From a virus: 52,720 bases of DNA. Shown piece after piece: positions 20,240 through 29,177 of this stretch. A program made the translations under genes and the position numbers. The notes under the pieces are model-generated. The model did no database searches, had not been told where the DNA came from, and saw only the letters and a program-made list of their open reading frames with translations. Where the stretch lies: positions 1 to 52,720 of IMG/VR virus record IMGVR_UViG_3300027782_000115, one strand, 5' to 3'. The first letter of the stretch is position 1, and each line of letters starts with the position of its first letter.

Positions 20240-20919
20240 AATATTTTTGCCTCTTTTATAACATCTTTGACTAATTCTAGATCTGCCGGCAAAGATTTAA
20301 ATCTACGCAACCAAAACTGCGGATCTATGATCGGACCAACAATTTCTAATTGTTCATCGTTCATACGCTGTAACATTTCCTTGCCAGACCGAGTATTTAA
20401 TATCATCCATGGAGATACCAGCCCTTCTTTAATATCATGCGTGGCTCGATTAAGATGCACGTAGGCAAAATAATGTTCCCATGGCGCTGTGTATTTTTCT
20501 CCCCAGGACATCATCGTGACAATAGAGCGTTGGATAGCGCCATCGGCAGGTTCTATCTTTACAAGTTCAGTGATATAATTAATGTACAATTCATCTCTGC
20601 ACCAATGATCTAATTTAACTCCACTTTTTACCACGAAGTCAATAAATCTTTCTGGATAGATAGGCGCTGTATTAACCAAGAAACTTCCAAACTTTACAAA
20701 GGCTGTGTAAAAACTCGAAGTAGCAAATTCGTCAAATGTCTTAGGCTGCTGTGCTTTTTGTGTAAGTTGATAGAATCGCTGAAAGGTCAATAATCCCATC
20801 ATCACATGTTTTTCGTCACGACTAAGATATCTGCGTTTTTGTTCGCAGACATGTACTGTTAAGGTTTTTTCCTTGGCAAACAATTTGCCGCAATATTCGC
20901 ATTTAAAGTTTAATTGCAT
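20236..20919 (-). CDS. C2H2 zinc-finger protein, 227 aa
   Basis: Start MQLNFKCEYCGKLF is preferred; an upstream start lies deep in the previous gene. The N-terminal CEYCGKLFAKEKTLTVHVC is a C2H2-like finger (CxxC, then HxC). It is followed by a 190-residue helical domain with many aromatic residues. Homologues in other aquatic T4-like phages seem familiar, but I cannot give a function. It overlaps the upstream gene by 17 nt. Confidence 0.6.
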   Translation of the reverse strand: MQLNFKCEYCGKLFAKEKTLTVHVCEQKRRYLSRDEKHVMMGLLTFQRFYQLTQKAQQPKTFDEFATSSFYTAFVKFGSFLVNTAPIYPERFIDFVVKSGVKLDHWCRDELYINYITELVKIEPADGAIQRSIVTMMSWGEKYTAPWEHYFAYVHLNRATHDIKEGLVSPWMILNTRSGKEMLQRMNDEQLEIVGPIIDPQFWLRRFKSLPADLELVKDVIKEAKIL

Positions 20920-21382
20920 TGACTTGTTTTTTGTCCCAGCCAAGTCCTTGGCAGTAGTCTTTGATTTCACGATCTGTGGTAATGGATGCAAGTGTAGCAA
21001 TGTCTGACCTTTTCATAGTTGGAAATAGTTCTGCAAGCAATTCTTCTTTTTTATTCTTTTCTTTCTTAAGAGGAATCCATTCATGGAATTGTTTAGATTT
21101 GCTGTGATGGCTGCATGCCGCTAAGGTTAGCCATTGTAGTTTAGGATGTTTACCGATCAATGCCCAATTCTTGTTATAGAATTCATTAACTACGAGTAGA
21201 TAGTGTTCTTGTATCTCTTGATCGGAGGTTGCGACACTGCTGATGTATCGATTGAGATTCCACAGATCGCCCTTGATTTCTTTTCTACCTTCGTCCGTGA
21301 CTGCATCCCATAATTCTTTGATTCCTTGATCTACACAAGGTATCATATCTTTGAATAGGTCTACGTGTTTATTTTTTGCCAT
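20903..21382 (-). CDS. Possible clamp-loader small subunit (gp62-like), 159 aa
   Basis: The pattern LWNLNRYISS, then YNKNWALIGKHPKLQWLTLAA, HEWIPLKK and a Lys-rich C-terminus resembles divergent gp62 clamp-loader subunits of T4-like phages (NRxxS, then a K...W block). Size is close to T4 gp62 (187 aa). Position among replication genes fits, but gp44 and gp45 are not in the window. Tentative. Confidence 0.42.
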   Translation of the reverse strand: MAKNKHVDLFKDMIPCVDQGIKELWDAVTDEGRKEIKGDLWNLNRYISSVATSDQEIQEHYLLVVNEFYNKNWALIGKHPKLQWLTLAACSHHSKSKQFHEWIPLKKEKNKKEELLAELFPTMKRSDIATLASITTDREIKDYCQGLGWDKKQVNAIKL

Positions 21383-21656
21383 GGTCTTTGCTTAGATGAT
21401 ATATTATTTTAACACGTTCTAGTGCTTCTTGTAAAGCACTATTTGTTTTGGCTGCTCGATGAATATCGCCCCACAGTTTATTTTCTTTTATGTGCTCAAT
21501 TAACGGACGACCGTCATCGGTTCGAGGATCCGGCTTGTCTTCCATTTCGTATTTGTATCCAATCAACTTACGGTCTGTCTCACCAAACTCTCGAGCATAT
21601 ACTTCTTCGCCATTTCGCTCGTAGATGTAAGTTGTACCTGGCTTGAGAGACCCCAT
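21369..21656 (-). CDS. Hypothetical protein, 95 aa
   Basis: Starts MGSLKPGTTYIYERNGEEVY and is charged, with an N-terminal beta hairpin and a C-terminal helix. It overlaps the next gene by 14 nt. Similar small proteins precede replication genes in T4-like phages (recalled). Function unknown. Confidence 0.6.
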   Translation of the reverse strand: MGSLKPGTTYIYERNGEEVYAREFGETDRKLIGYKYEMEDKPDPRTDDGRPLIEHIKENKLWGDIHRAAKTNSALQEALERVKIIYHLSKDHGKK

Positions 21657-21657
21657 G

Positions 21658-22221
21658 TTAAACCTTTTCCATAGTGACTAGTAATTTCACAACATCAAAC
21701 GATACCCCTTGCTGAGTTGTAGGTCTTCCCTCGTACACCACCGAATGATCGTTGTATATTTTCCAATTAGGTAATGCTTGAAGTTTTTGTTTCCACCATT
21801 CTGGATTTTCTACAATTAAATGTGCGTTCCTGTCATCGCTGAGATTTTTTTTAGCAGGATGGCAAGCAATCAAATGATACATAACCTTGTTAGTTCTTTG
21901 TGCAAGATCAACTATTGTCTCATCCAATAGTTCCGGTTCGATGTGTTCTAACACATCAAAGCTAAAAATCATATCAACATTTTCTGGAAGATTGTCAAAG
22001 CTTTCTATTCCAGGATCAAATCCGTAAACTTTAATATCCGGATATTTTTCTTTTAACGCAAGGACCATGTGTCCTTTCCCACACCCGAAATCTAATATAG
22101 AATCAACTTGATATTTTTCAATCAAAAGAGTGATATCTTCTGGAATAACAGATTTATTTCCAAATGATTTGCTGTCGGTATGCAGTTTTTTTAATTTCTC
22201 TTGATATTCGGGAGTGAACAT
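21658..22221 (-). CDS. SAM-dependent methyltransferase, class I, 187 aa
   Basis: ILDFGCGKGHMVLAL near residue 40 is motif I; VYGFDPG is the acidic loop; FSFDVLEHIEPE is the post-I region typical of Methyltransf_11/23 enzymes. Substrate unknown; it is next to a cupin and not far from the glycan island. Starts directly after the cupin gene ends. Confidence 0.75.
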   Translation of the reverse strand: MFTPEYQEKLKKLHTDSKSFGNKSVIPEDITLLIEKYQVDSILDFGCGKGHMVLALKEKYPDIKVYGFDPGIESFDNLPENVDMIFSFDVLEHIEPELLDETIVDLAQRTNKVMYHLIACHPAKKNLSDDRNAHLIVENPEWWKQKLQALPNWKIYNDHSVVYEGRPTTQQGVSFDVVKLLVTMEKV

Positions 22222-22575
22222 TTATTTTTTATCTTTAGAGTATCCAACCGTGTCACGATCGATATCATCGTGGTCAAATTCTGCCCAATACAACTCAAAA
22301 GCAATGCAGTCGGTTACTGCTTCAAATTGATGATATTCGCCTGGGGCAACTTTTGTGTATTGTCCGGCTTTGAGCAATGTTTCATCCACGAGATCATAAT
22401 TGTTTTTCCAAACACGGATGATCATCTCTCCGGATTCGACAAAGAATCCATTCCACTTAAATTTGTGTTTGTGTTTTGAACATACGCCGCCCGCTTTGGC
22501 TTCGATTCGGTGAAACTCCAAAACACCGTTGGCTTCTAGCAATTCTGTTTGTCCCCATACTTTTCCTGCCTTCAT
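22222..22575 (-). CDS. Single-domain cupin, 117 aa
   Basis: Residues 20-100 show the cupin pattern: HRIEAKAGGVCSKHKHKF (HxH ligands), a Gly turn, and LKAGQYTKVAPGEYHQFEA (third His). Such small cupins act as sugar-nucleotide isomerases or epimerases or as sensors; none can be chosen here. AAGGAG lies before the ATG, 14 nt after a late-type box ATTAAATA. Confidence 0.75.
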   Translation of the reverse strand: MKAGKVWGQTELLEANGVLEFHRIEAKAGGVCSKHKHKFKWNGFFVESGEMIIRVWKNNYDLVDETLLKAGQYTKVAPGEYHQFEAVTDCIAFELYWAEFDHDDIDRDTVGYSKDKK

Positions 22576-22594
22576 ATTAACTCCTTAATGTGTG

Positions 22595-22602
22595 TATTTA
22601 AT
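22595..22602 (-). promoter_or_regulatory. Possible T4-late-type promoter
   Basis: Minus strand ATTAAATA, followed by a short leader with AAGGAG and the cupin ATG. Confidence 0.45.
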
Positions 22603-23108
22603 TAGATCAATTTGTGTAGTTGTAAAACTTCACTTTGCCTTGATACTTCTTTGACAAAATATACACAGGGTGGATTTTTTTCATCGTGTAATGGCACTGT
22701 CAGTAATTGTCCGTTTTTCATTTTAGGAAAATACCAGCGCACATCTTGATAGATATTAACAATTTCTACAGGCATGAATTCTGCCCTAAATCCTTTGATT
22801 GGATTGAATACTAGTGCATCAAACCCTCGTTCGTTAATACTAGTTAATGGTAGAACTTCTGGATCAAGTCCGCATTCTTTGTCTCCTACTACCATACACC
22901 AATCTAGAGGCATCTGAATTTCATATCCTCCGATGTTGAGAACTATAGCTGGTGAATTAAACGATTCTAAAAATATCAGTGGCATGAAAAAGAAGTCTGG
23001 TTCTAGTGGATTTGAATTATCCAGCACTGAAAATCTTGTGTCTTCGTCTACCTCGTCTGGCAATTCGTTAAGATCAAACGATCTATTGTTTAATGTAAGT
23101 ATTCTCAT
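22602..23108 (-). CDS. Hypothetical protein downstream of UvsW, 168 aa
   Basis: 4-nt overlap with the uvsW gene. Beta-rich with aromatic residues (PDFFFMPLIFLESF; GYEIQMPLDWCMVVGD). It seems to belong to a family found beside uvsW in T4-like phages, but I cannot name a function. Confidence 0.6.
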   Translation of the reverse strand: MRILTLNNRSFDLNELPDEVDEDTRFSVLDNSNPLEPDFFFMPLIFLESFNSPAIVLNIGGYEIQMPLDWCMVVGDKECGLDPEVLPLTSINERGFDALVFNPIKGFRAEFMPVEIVNIYQDVRWYFPKMKNGQLLTVPLHDEKNPPCVYFVKEVSRQSEVLQLHKLI

Positions 23109-24559
23109 ATGTTAACCTTGGTGATGGCAAAGGGGTACTTGGCCTCTTTGTAAAACTTTTTTCTTTCTGTTAAGTGGCGTTTAGCATACTTGCAAGCAGA
23201 AGTTATGTCCCAGATCTCGACGTGGTCTTTGTCTTCTGCTCGCCTAATGCCTCGCCCAATGCTTTGTATAACGCGGACAAAGCTCTTTCCGGGTTCCAAA
23301 AGAACCAGATTAAAAATGCGTGGAATATTAATACCCACAGCGGCCACACCATAAGTCGCCACAATAATCTTTTGATCACTAGTTTTAATTTCATCATATT
23401 CATGTTTTCTTTCATCCAGTTTCATCCCACCACTGACGAAAACTGCATCCGGCATTAATTCAATCAGTTTATTTCCAGTGTCGATCCGATTGATCAATAC
23501 TAGAGTATTGCCATTAGCCGACAACTGCTGTATTTTATTTGCTATCCAGGTCAACCTTGTAGGGTCAGTTACTAGGAAGCTGTATTCTTCTTGATAACTG
23601 CGAAATACCTGTACGTCATTGATCTGCAAGATATTAATATTCAACTGAGCTAACACATCTTTCTGCTGTAAATCATATGCAGATACTCTGTTTATCACAG
23701 GTCCTATACTGGCCAAGATGCCTTGAAATTCCCATGCTTCCTTGGGTACCGTTCCTGTGAGTCCCCAACGTATAGCGCAGTTTTTAAAATTCTGAGTCAA
23801 CAATTTAGTCAACACCTCTGCTTTGGCTTGATGTACCTCATCAACTATGATTGCACATACTCCTTCACAGAATTCCGCCAGAGACATTGTGTCGTTGTCA
23901 TAGCTTTTCTTATCTAGTACATTAAGACTTTGCCAGGTGCAGATAGTATGTGTACGATTTAATTCTTTTCTATCGCCGAAATAAACTCCGACATCTAATC
24001 CTAAATTTTTGTAATCTTCTTCTGTTTGCACCACAAGACTCTTGTTAGGTACTATTACCATTGTTCGGCCATACGGCTCGCACAAATGGCTAAGTGTAGC
24101 AGTAGTAATAGTCTTACCAGCGCCTGTGGCTACTTCTTGCAAGGCCTGTGGATTTTCTAAAAACTTATTAATGACTTCAAATTGATAGTCTCTCAGCACA
24201 ATAGGTTCGCCTGCTTGTTGGTGACCCTTGGGCCAAGTCTTGCCAAGATTAGCCCAATAATTTTCATCGATGGCAGCAAATTTTAATTCATGTGGGGTCC
24301 GTAGATCTTCAACAGTAATATCATACCCCTCGTCGTCGATAACCGCAAGTATCACATCGAGGTGTGCAAGAAACCCACTGCCGCCGATATTAAAATATGT
24401 TTTTGTGCCATCCCAGCGACCTAGTTTGTAAGCGGGCATATGTCGTGCATATGGTAAATCAAACTTCAACTTATTGACAATTTTTCTTCGTGTTTCTACA
24501 CGCAGGCCCTCGACCTTAATGTTAACTTCATCTCGTATTGTCAATTTACAATTCAACAA
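23105..24559 (-). CDS. uvsW: UvsW-type superfamily 2 DNA helicase, 484 aa
   Basis: Motif I ATGAGKT (near residue 145), motif II DEVH (240-243), motif III GLTGT, and C-terminal VATYGVAAVGINIP and QSIGRGIRR (motifs V and VI). The N-terminal 110 residues form the substrate-gripping domain. Length is like T4 UvsW (503 aa). It unwinds R-loops and branched DNA, and moves replication from origin to recombination-dependent mode (established for T4). Overlaps both neighbours. Confidence 0.93.
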   Translation of the reverse strand: MLNCKLTIRDEVNIKVEGLRVETRRKIVNKLKFDLPYARHMPAYKLGRWDGTKTYFNIGGSGFLAHLDVILAVIDDEGYDITVEDLRTPHELKFAAIDENYWANLGKTWPKGHQQAGEPIVLRDYQFEVINKFLENPQALQEVATGAGKTITTATLSHLCEPYGRTMVIVPNKSLVVQTEEDYKNLGLDVGVYFGDRKELNRTHTICTWQSLNVLDKKSYDNDTMSLAEFCEGVCAIIVDEVHQAKAEVLTKLLTQNFKNCAIRWGLTGTVPKEAWEFQGILASIGPVINRVSAYDLQQKDVLAQLNINILQINDVQVFRSYQEEYSFLVTDPTRLTWIANKIQQLSANGNTLVLINRIDTGNKLIELMPDAVFVSGGMKLDERKHEYDEIKTSDQKIIVATYGVAAVGINIPRIFNLVLLEPGKSFVRVIQSIGRGIRRAEDKDHVEIWDITSACKYAKRHLTERKKFYKEAKYPFAITKVNI

Positions 24560-25733
24560 TTTTTTGTCCTTTGAGTTCTGTTGGCTTCGTGTCTCCGAGA
24601 TAGATTACACACGGATGTGATCGAATCCAATCTTTTGCCATACTGCTAGTTGGTGGAAAAATATTATTAGTAACTAACATTGTAACATCGTCATCTGACT
24701 TGAACAACCATTTAGCAGGTTTAGATTCAAAAATTAATATCTTACCTGATTCAACTTGACCGCCTACTCCAGCGACCTTAATCCATTCGTTAAGACCATT
24801 ATCCGATTCTTTGGTGTTTCTAAAACACACCTTGATTTCTTCACGTGAAATACCACTACTATCAGCTTCTGCCACAAAATTCTGTAGCCAAGGTAGAGTA
24901 TAGACAGTAGTCCTATCCAATAGCATACAGATCCTTCCGGAAAATAATTTTGTCAACGCAAAAAAATCTCTGTAATTTTTAATCCAGAAAGTGTTTTCAG
25001 AACAACTGGCAATTTTTTCCACTAAATTCATGGGTTTGTCTTGGTATAAAAATCCCATGCTTTTTGCCAACAACAGATCTTTGAGAGGGTCGCTAGCCCT
25101 ATGTGTCGACCACCACTCCTGGGTAGCCTCACTGGTGTTTTTTAATGCCACTCCATAGATTGTGATTTCACTACGAGGAATAATGTCTTCTGAATTTTGC
25201 CAAATTTCTTCAACATCCGCCAAGACATTCATAAATGTATCATCAATTTCAAAATTATGTGTTAAGGCAAATTCATACAAGTGGATTAGATTATAACGAT
25301 AGAAATCTAAGCGTCTGACCTTTTGTTCATGATCCCAAAAACTATGAAAGTTAGTAGTTTGTCCGTTGTCAATTTCGTCTTCGAACTGTTTTTTCAGCTG
25401 ATAAGGAAATTTTAGACAAATTTCTAATTTGTTTTCACGCAGCTCTACATAGATTTTTTTACTAAGGTCGAGAACACGGAATTCTCGGCGCCACTTAAGA
25501 TTTTGCAGCTGGAGTCGATAATCAACACCTGCCATAGCAGACATGGTTTTATATTTTTCTAATAATTTTACGAGGAAATTTGCCTGATTTTTAGTAAGTT
25601 CATTTCCGTTGATGATTTTTTCATGAAAACTTGCAATAGGTGAAAAATCTTGACCCTGTACAGAAATTTTCTGTTGGCTGATAAGATTATAAAACTGGAC
25701 AAATATGTCTTCGGCAAATTCTGATGATAACAT
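24546..25733 (-). CDS. Hypothetical protein upstream of UvsW, 395 aa
   Basis: 14-nt overlap with uvsW suggests coupled translation. The N-terminal half is helical (KNQANFLVKLLEKYKTM); the C-terminal half is alpha/beta and ends with SHPCVIYLGDTKP. No helicase or nuclease motif is seen. It may be a UvsW or replication partner, judged by position only. Confidence 0.62.
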   Translation of the reverse strand: MLSSEFAEDIFVQFYNLISQQKISVQGQDFSPIASFHEKIINGNELTKNQANFLVKLLEKYKTMSAMAGVDYRLQLQNLKWRREFRVLDLSKKIYVELRENKLEICLKFPYQLKKQFEDEIDNGQTTNFHSFWDHEQKVRRLDFYRYNLIHLYEFALTHNFEIDDTFMNVLADVEEIWQNSEDIIPRSEITIYGVALKNTSEATQEWWSTHRASDPLKDLLLAKSMGFLYQDKPMNLVEKIASCSENTFWIKNYRDFFALTKLFSGRICMLLDRTTVYTLPWLQNFVAEADSSGISREEIKVCFRNTKESDNGLNEWIKVAGVGGQVESGKILIFESKPAKWLFKSDDDVTMLVTNNIFPPTSSMAKDWIRSHPCVIYLGDTKPTELKGQKIVEL

Positions 25734-25764
25734 TATTCAAGTATACAGCCTAAGATACTGATTG

Positions 25765-26589
25765 TCAACTGAATAATCTTGTGATTGGAGTACCTTGACG
25801 TATTTCTTCCACAGTCCATTCGGTATGACACAATTTCACAAACCAGTCAGTGCGGTCAGGCACATAAGGATTATCTAGTTCCGACCATTTAATACTGAGA
25901 TCTGTAGCTAGGCTGGATTGATCACACAACACCGGAACCCCATTTATGGCTGCTTGAACGGCTGGACCGCTATTGTGGTTCACCACACAGTGGTAATGGT
26001 AGAAAATATCAAAATCGTCATAGGTATTAGGCACTAGTGCAGGCCTCTCTATTATAACTCCAGATTGCTTGAATGGAAAGCTCGAACGAGGATGATACCT
26101 TACTATGATTCTTCTATGAGTATGTTCCTGTATTCTCTTAATAGTGTCGGCAACCCAGTCTTTCATAGCAGGCATACCCTGCCATTGCAGACTTTCTTGA
26201 TGTTGACAGGCGATCAGTATTTCACCACGACGTTTAGTCAAATGAGGTTTTAATTCAATTCCAAGTTTTTTTGATCGACTATGATCTAGATCCTTGTGAT
26301 TGCCAAAAAACCCTAAATTGTTGATATTATTAAGGCTTAACCTCCATGTGTGTCCTCTTTGTAAATTTCCAACTTCTATAATCAATACAGGTTTGTTTTC
26401 ATTGATGCAGTTTTGATAAATCTGTTGGTTAGCTCGCATGCGGCCGGCCCATAATACAGACCAAATCACAGCTACATCTTCATTTTCATTGACAATGGCA
26501 TGTCCTTGTTGCCTAAGCCCCTGTTCTACTGCATCAAACACTGGAGGACTGTTTAAGGCACCGTATTCTCGATATATTTTGAAGCGCAT
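25765..26589 (-). CDS. KpsC/KpsS-like glycosyltransferase-fold protein, 274 aa
   Basis: Two Rossmann-like halves; IIVRYHPRS and HNSGPAVQAAINGVPVLCD match the RxHP and NSxxxxEAxxxGxPV pattern of capsule-synthesis (KpsC/S) proteins, and WTVEEIRQG ends the domain as in the paralogue at 37115. It may add or modify sugars on a surface glycan. It is divergent from the 26640 operon with face-to-face late promoters. Confidence 0.65.
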   Translation of the reverse strand: MRFKIYREYGALNSPPVFDAVEQGLRQQGHAIVNENEDVAVIWSVLWAGRMRANQQIYQNCINENKPVLIIEVGNLQRGHTWRLSLNNINNLGFFGNHKDLDHSRSKKLGIELKPHLTKRRGEILIACQHQESLQWQGMPAMKDWVADTIKRIQEHTHRRIIVRYHPRSSFPFKQSGVIIERPALVPNTYDDFDIFYHYHCVVNHNSGPAVQAAINGVPVLCDQSSLATDLSIKWSELDNPYVPDRTDWFVKLCHTEWTVEEIRQGTPITRLFS

Positions 26590-26595
26590 AATGTT

Positions 26596-26603
26596 GATAA
26601 ATA
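26596..26603 (+). promoter_or_regulatory. T4-late-type promoter for the glycan operon
   Basis: GATAAATA, 36 nt before the ATG at 26640. Confidence 0.6.
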
Positions 26604-26627
26604 ATCTACGTAGTTAATATTGCTGTA

Positions 26628-26635
26628 TATTTATA
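26628..26635 (-). promoter_or_regulatory. T4-late-type promoter (minus strand)
   Basis: TATAAATA, 38 nt before the ATG at 26589. It crosses the plus-strand box at 26596. Confidence 0.62.
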
Positions 26636-26639
26636 GATT

Positions 26640-27038
26640 ATGAATAAGTTTCAAAAAAGGGTAGGTAAATTGTCTAGAAAAAATACCAATGCTTTGGTAA
26701 TTGGTAAGGCATTTGGTTATTTGACCGAGGTTCTAGGTGTATATGCAAATATATTTGTAATTGATGAAATCTCTACTGGATTAAAAGCTAAAAATCTCAT
26801 ATATAGGGAAAGCATAGATAGATTAACCAGTGTCTCAGATATAGGGGCAATCTTTTTGGATCTAAATGAACTCGACAAATTGGAATCGTTAATGACAGTA
26901 TGGCAAAAAAACAATTCATCGGTATTCATAGAAGGTGATGCTGTGATACCTAGAGAAGTCTCTCTACCTTTATACCAATCCGGATGGAGATGTACCAGTC
27001 TTCAAGGAATATTTCATGTATGGGAACAACAAAAATGA
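26640..27038 (+). CDS. Small Rossmann-like hypothetical protein, 132 aa
   Basis: First gene of the plus-strand glycan operon. NALVIGKAFGYLTEVLG resembles a degenerate nucleotide-binding motif of a methyltransferase, and later IGAIFLDLNEL a central strand. It is shorter than a full class I enzyme and could be a remnant or regulatory form. 4-nt overlap with the next gene. Confidence 0.52.
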   Translation: MNKFQKRVGKLSRKNTNALVIGKAFGYLTEVLGVYANIFVIDEISTGLKAKNLIYRESIDRLTSVSDIGAIFLDLNELDKLESLMTVWQKNNSSVFIEGDAVIPREVSLPLYQSGWRCTSLQGIFHVWEQQK

Positions 27039-27877
27039 AAATTGCAGTAGTTACAACCTTTCACGAAGAAGGTTTAAAAAAATATGCACAACGAATGATC
27101 AACGGATTCTGTGAAAACTGGCCAGAGGAAATTACTCTGCACATATACCCAGAAAAATGTAATCCCATCGTTAGAAATCATAATCATGTTACCCTATTCA
27201 GTCTCGACGATGTTCAAGAATTAACAGAATTTAAAAACCGGTGGAAGGATGTGCCCAAGGCCAACGGTGATGTCAGTGGTGATCCTGTTAGAGGCGGTCG
27301 CAAGGATGCAAAGAAAGCGTTCAAGTGGCATGCTGTGAGATTCGCACATAAAGTTTATGCTATTTTTCACTGTGCTAAAACAACTGATGCTGATATCTTG
27401 TTATGGATGGATGCCGACATGGTTTGTCACAGTGCAATAACTCGTGAAAAAGTTTTAGAACTATGTTCACCGTCTTTTGATTTATGTTACCTTGGTAGAG
27501 AAGGAAAATACAGCGAATGTGGTCTATATGCCATGAATCTTAGGAGTCCTGCAACAAGAAAATTCTTAGAAACCTTTCAAAAGTATTACGATGATGCAGA
27601 AAATGGAATTTTTACACTCGGCGAATGGCATGACAGTTTTGTGTTTGATGCTGTGAGAAAAACAGTGCCGGAATTAAAACAATTAAACTGGAGTCAGCAG
27701 CTTGGAGACCTACGCCCGTCAAAAACAAATTCAGTAGGAGAGGGGCATCCTTTGATTAATTGTGAATGGGGCGGGTATCTCGACCATCTCAAAGGTGATC
27801 GCAAAGATCACGGTCATAGTTTAAAAACAGATCTCAAAGTTAATAGATCAGAAAAATATTGGAGTACATTTAAATGA
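27035..27877 (+). CDS. Glycosyltransferase, GT-A fold, 280 aa
   Basis: Start MKIAVVTTFHEEGLKKY lies in an ATGA overlap; a longer frame from 26984 runs into the previous gene. LLWMDADMVCH holds the DxD metal-binding motif of GT-A enzymes near residue 130, and GEWHDSFVF lies near 208. It transfers a sugar from a nucleotide donor; acceptor unknown. Confidence 0.7.
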   Translation: MKIAVVTTFHEEGLKKYAQRMINGFCENWPEEITLHIYPEKCNPIVRNHNHVTLFSLDDVQELTEFKNRWKDVPKANGDVSGDPVRGGRKDAKKAFKWHAVRFAHKVYAIFHCAKTTDADILLWMDADMVCHSAITREKVLELCSPSFDLCYLGREGKYSECGLYAMNLRSPATRKFLETFQKYYDDAENGIFTLGEWHDSFVFDAVRKTVPELKQLNWSQQLGDLRPSKTNSVGEGHPLINCEWGGYLDHLKGDRKDHGHSLKTDLKVNRSEKYWSTFK

Positions 27878-28524
27878 GAGAAAGTCATGGATTTTGGTTT
27901 CCGGATTATGATGATCATTTTCCTAGGATGCTTGCAAAAAGCCTTAAGAATGACGGAGTGGTTCGATATCAATGGAGGGCTAGAGATTCTGCGATTGCAT
28001 CCTGTGATAACAAAAGAATTTGCATTGATATTGGTGCAAATGTAGGCCTATGGTCTTGCGATCTTGTAAAACAATTTGAAAAAGTTATTGCTTTTGAGCC
28101 AGTTGCTGAATTTAGAGAATGTTTTAAGAAAAACGTAACAGGCAACAACTATGTAATTGAACCAGTGGCACTTGGACGTACCGAATCATTGATAGAAATG
28201 AATATTGTTCAGGGAAATACTGGACACAGTCATATTGATCCTACATCAGTGGGCAAGGGTTCTATTCCTTTAAAGACACTGGACAGTTACCACTACGAAA
28301 ACATTGATTTGATAAAAATAGATGTAGAAGGATTCGAAGAAGAGATCCTTGCAGGTGCAATGCAGACCATTCTTATAAATAAACCAGTAATTGTTGTTGA
28401 ACAACAGAAGCACGAGTACAAAGACGCAATGATCGACAAGCCATCTATTAAAATATTAGAATCTTGGGGTTATCGAGTAGTAGATCAACATAAAAAAGAT
28501 TGGATTTTAAAATGCACAACATAA
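27874..28524 (+). CDS. FkbM-family methyltransferase, 216 aa
   Basis: ICIDIGANVGLWSCDL is motif I of the FkbM family, and LIKIDVEGFEEEILAGA is the family hallmark. These enzymes O-methylate sugars or polyketides (established). 4-nt overlap upstream and 13-nt overlap downstream in the glycan operon. Confidence 0.82.
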   Translation: MRESHGFWFPDYDDHFPRMLAKSLKNDGVVRYQWRARDSAIASCDNKRICIDIGANVGLWSCDLVKQFEKVIAFEPVAEFRECFKKNVTGNNYVIEPVALGRTESLIEMNIVQGNTGHSHIDPTSVGKGSIPLKTLDSYHYENIDLIKIDVEGFEEEILAGAMQTILINKPVIVVEQQKHEYKDAMIDKPSIKILESWGYRVVDQHKKDWILKCTT

Positions 28525-29177
28525 ACAAAAATAATTATTCCATTGATTGTTTTCACAATAGTAATATAATTGGTGAAATGCCAATTCTTCCAATGAAGGG
28601 GAGTTGGCAAAAAGAGAGTAGAAGCATTCTAATAAATCATTCTATTAACCAAGCATCTGTCGCCGGATCTATTTGTGAATTCGGCGTGTTGAAAGGCAGA
28701 ACACTAAATCAAATAGCAGATTTTTTTAAAGAAAATATCGTATTCGGGTTTGATAGTTTCGAAGGATTACCAGAAGCTTGGCATCTTACTGATGACCGAG
28801 TATTTCCAAAAGGACAAATGAGTCTTGGCGGAAATATGCCAGAGGTATTAGAAAACGTAAAATTAGTTAAGGGATGGTATAACGAAACGTTACCGGGATG
28901 GATTCGAGATAATCCGGAACCTATAAAGTTTATTCACATAGACTGCGATCTTTACTCCAGTACTAAAACTATTTTAACTTTACTTAATAGTCAAATTGTT
29001 CAGGGAACAATCCTTCACTTTGATGATTTTTATTGTTGGGGTAATCCTGAAGAATTTACTAAATGGAAAGACGGCGAATATCTTGCTCTACAAGAATGGG
29101 TAACTACTTTTGAACGAGAATTTGAAATTATACACAGAAACAACTATTTTCAGTGTGCTATTAGGATAATAAAATGA
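28512..29177 (+). CDS. TylF-like (macrocin O-methyltransferase family) protein, 221 aa
   Basis: ATG at 28512 (MHNINKNN) is used; the upstream TTG is weak. ICEFGVLKGRTLNQIA, then VFGFDSFEGLPE, FIHIDCDLYSSTKTIL and ILHFDDFYCW are the TylF-type motifs, including metal-binding Asp residues. Likely methylates a sugar hydroxyl. It sits beside the FkbM enzyme, so two positions of the same glycan may be methylated. Confidence 0.8.
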   Translation: MHNINKNNYSIDCFHNSNIIGEMPILPMKGSWQKESRSILINHSINQASVAGSICEFGVLKGRTLNQIADFFKENIVFGFDSFEGLPEAWHLTDDRVFPKGQMSLGGNMPEVLENVKLVKGWYNETLPGWIRDNPEPIKFIHIDCDLYSSTKTILTLLNSQIVQGTILHFDDFYCWGNPEEFTKWKDGEYLALQEWVTTFEREFEIIHRNNYFQCAIRIIK

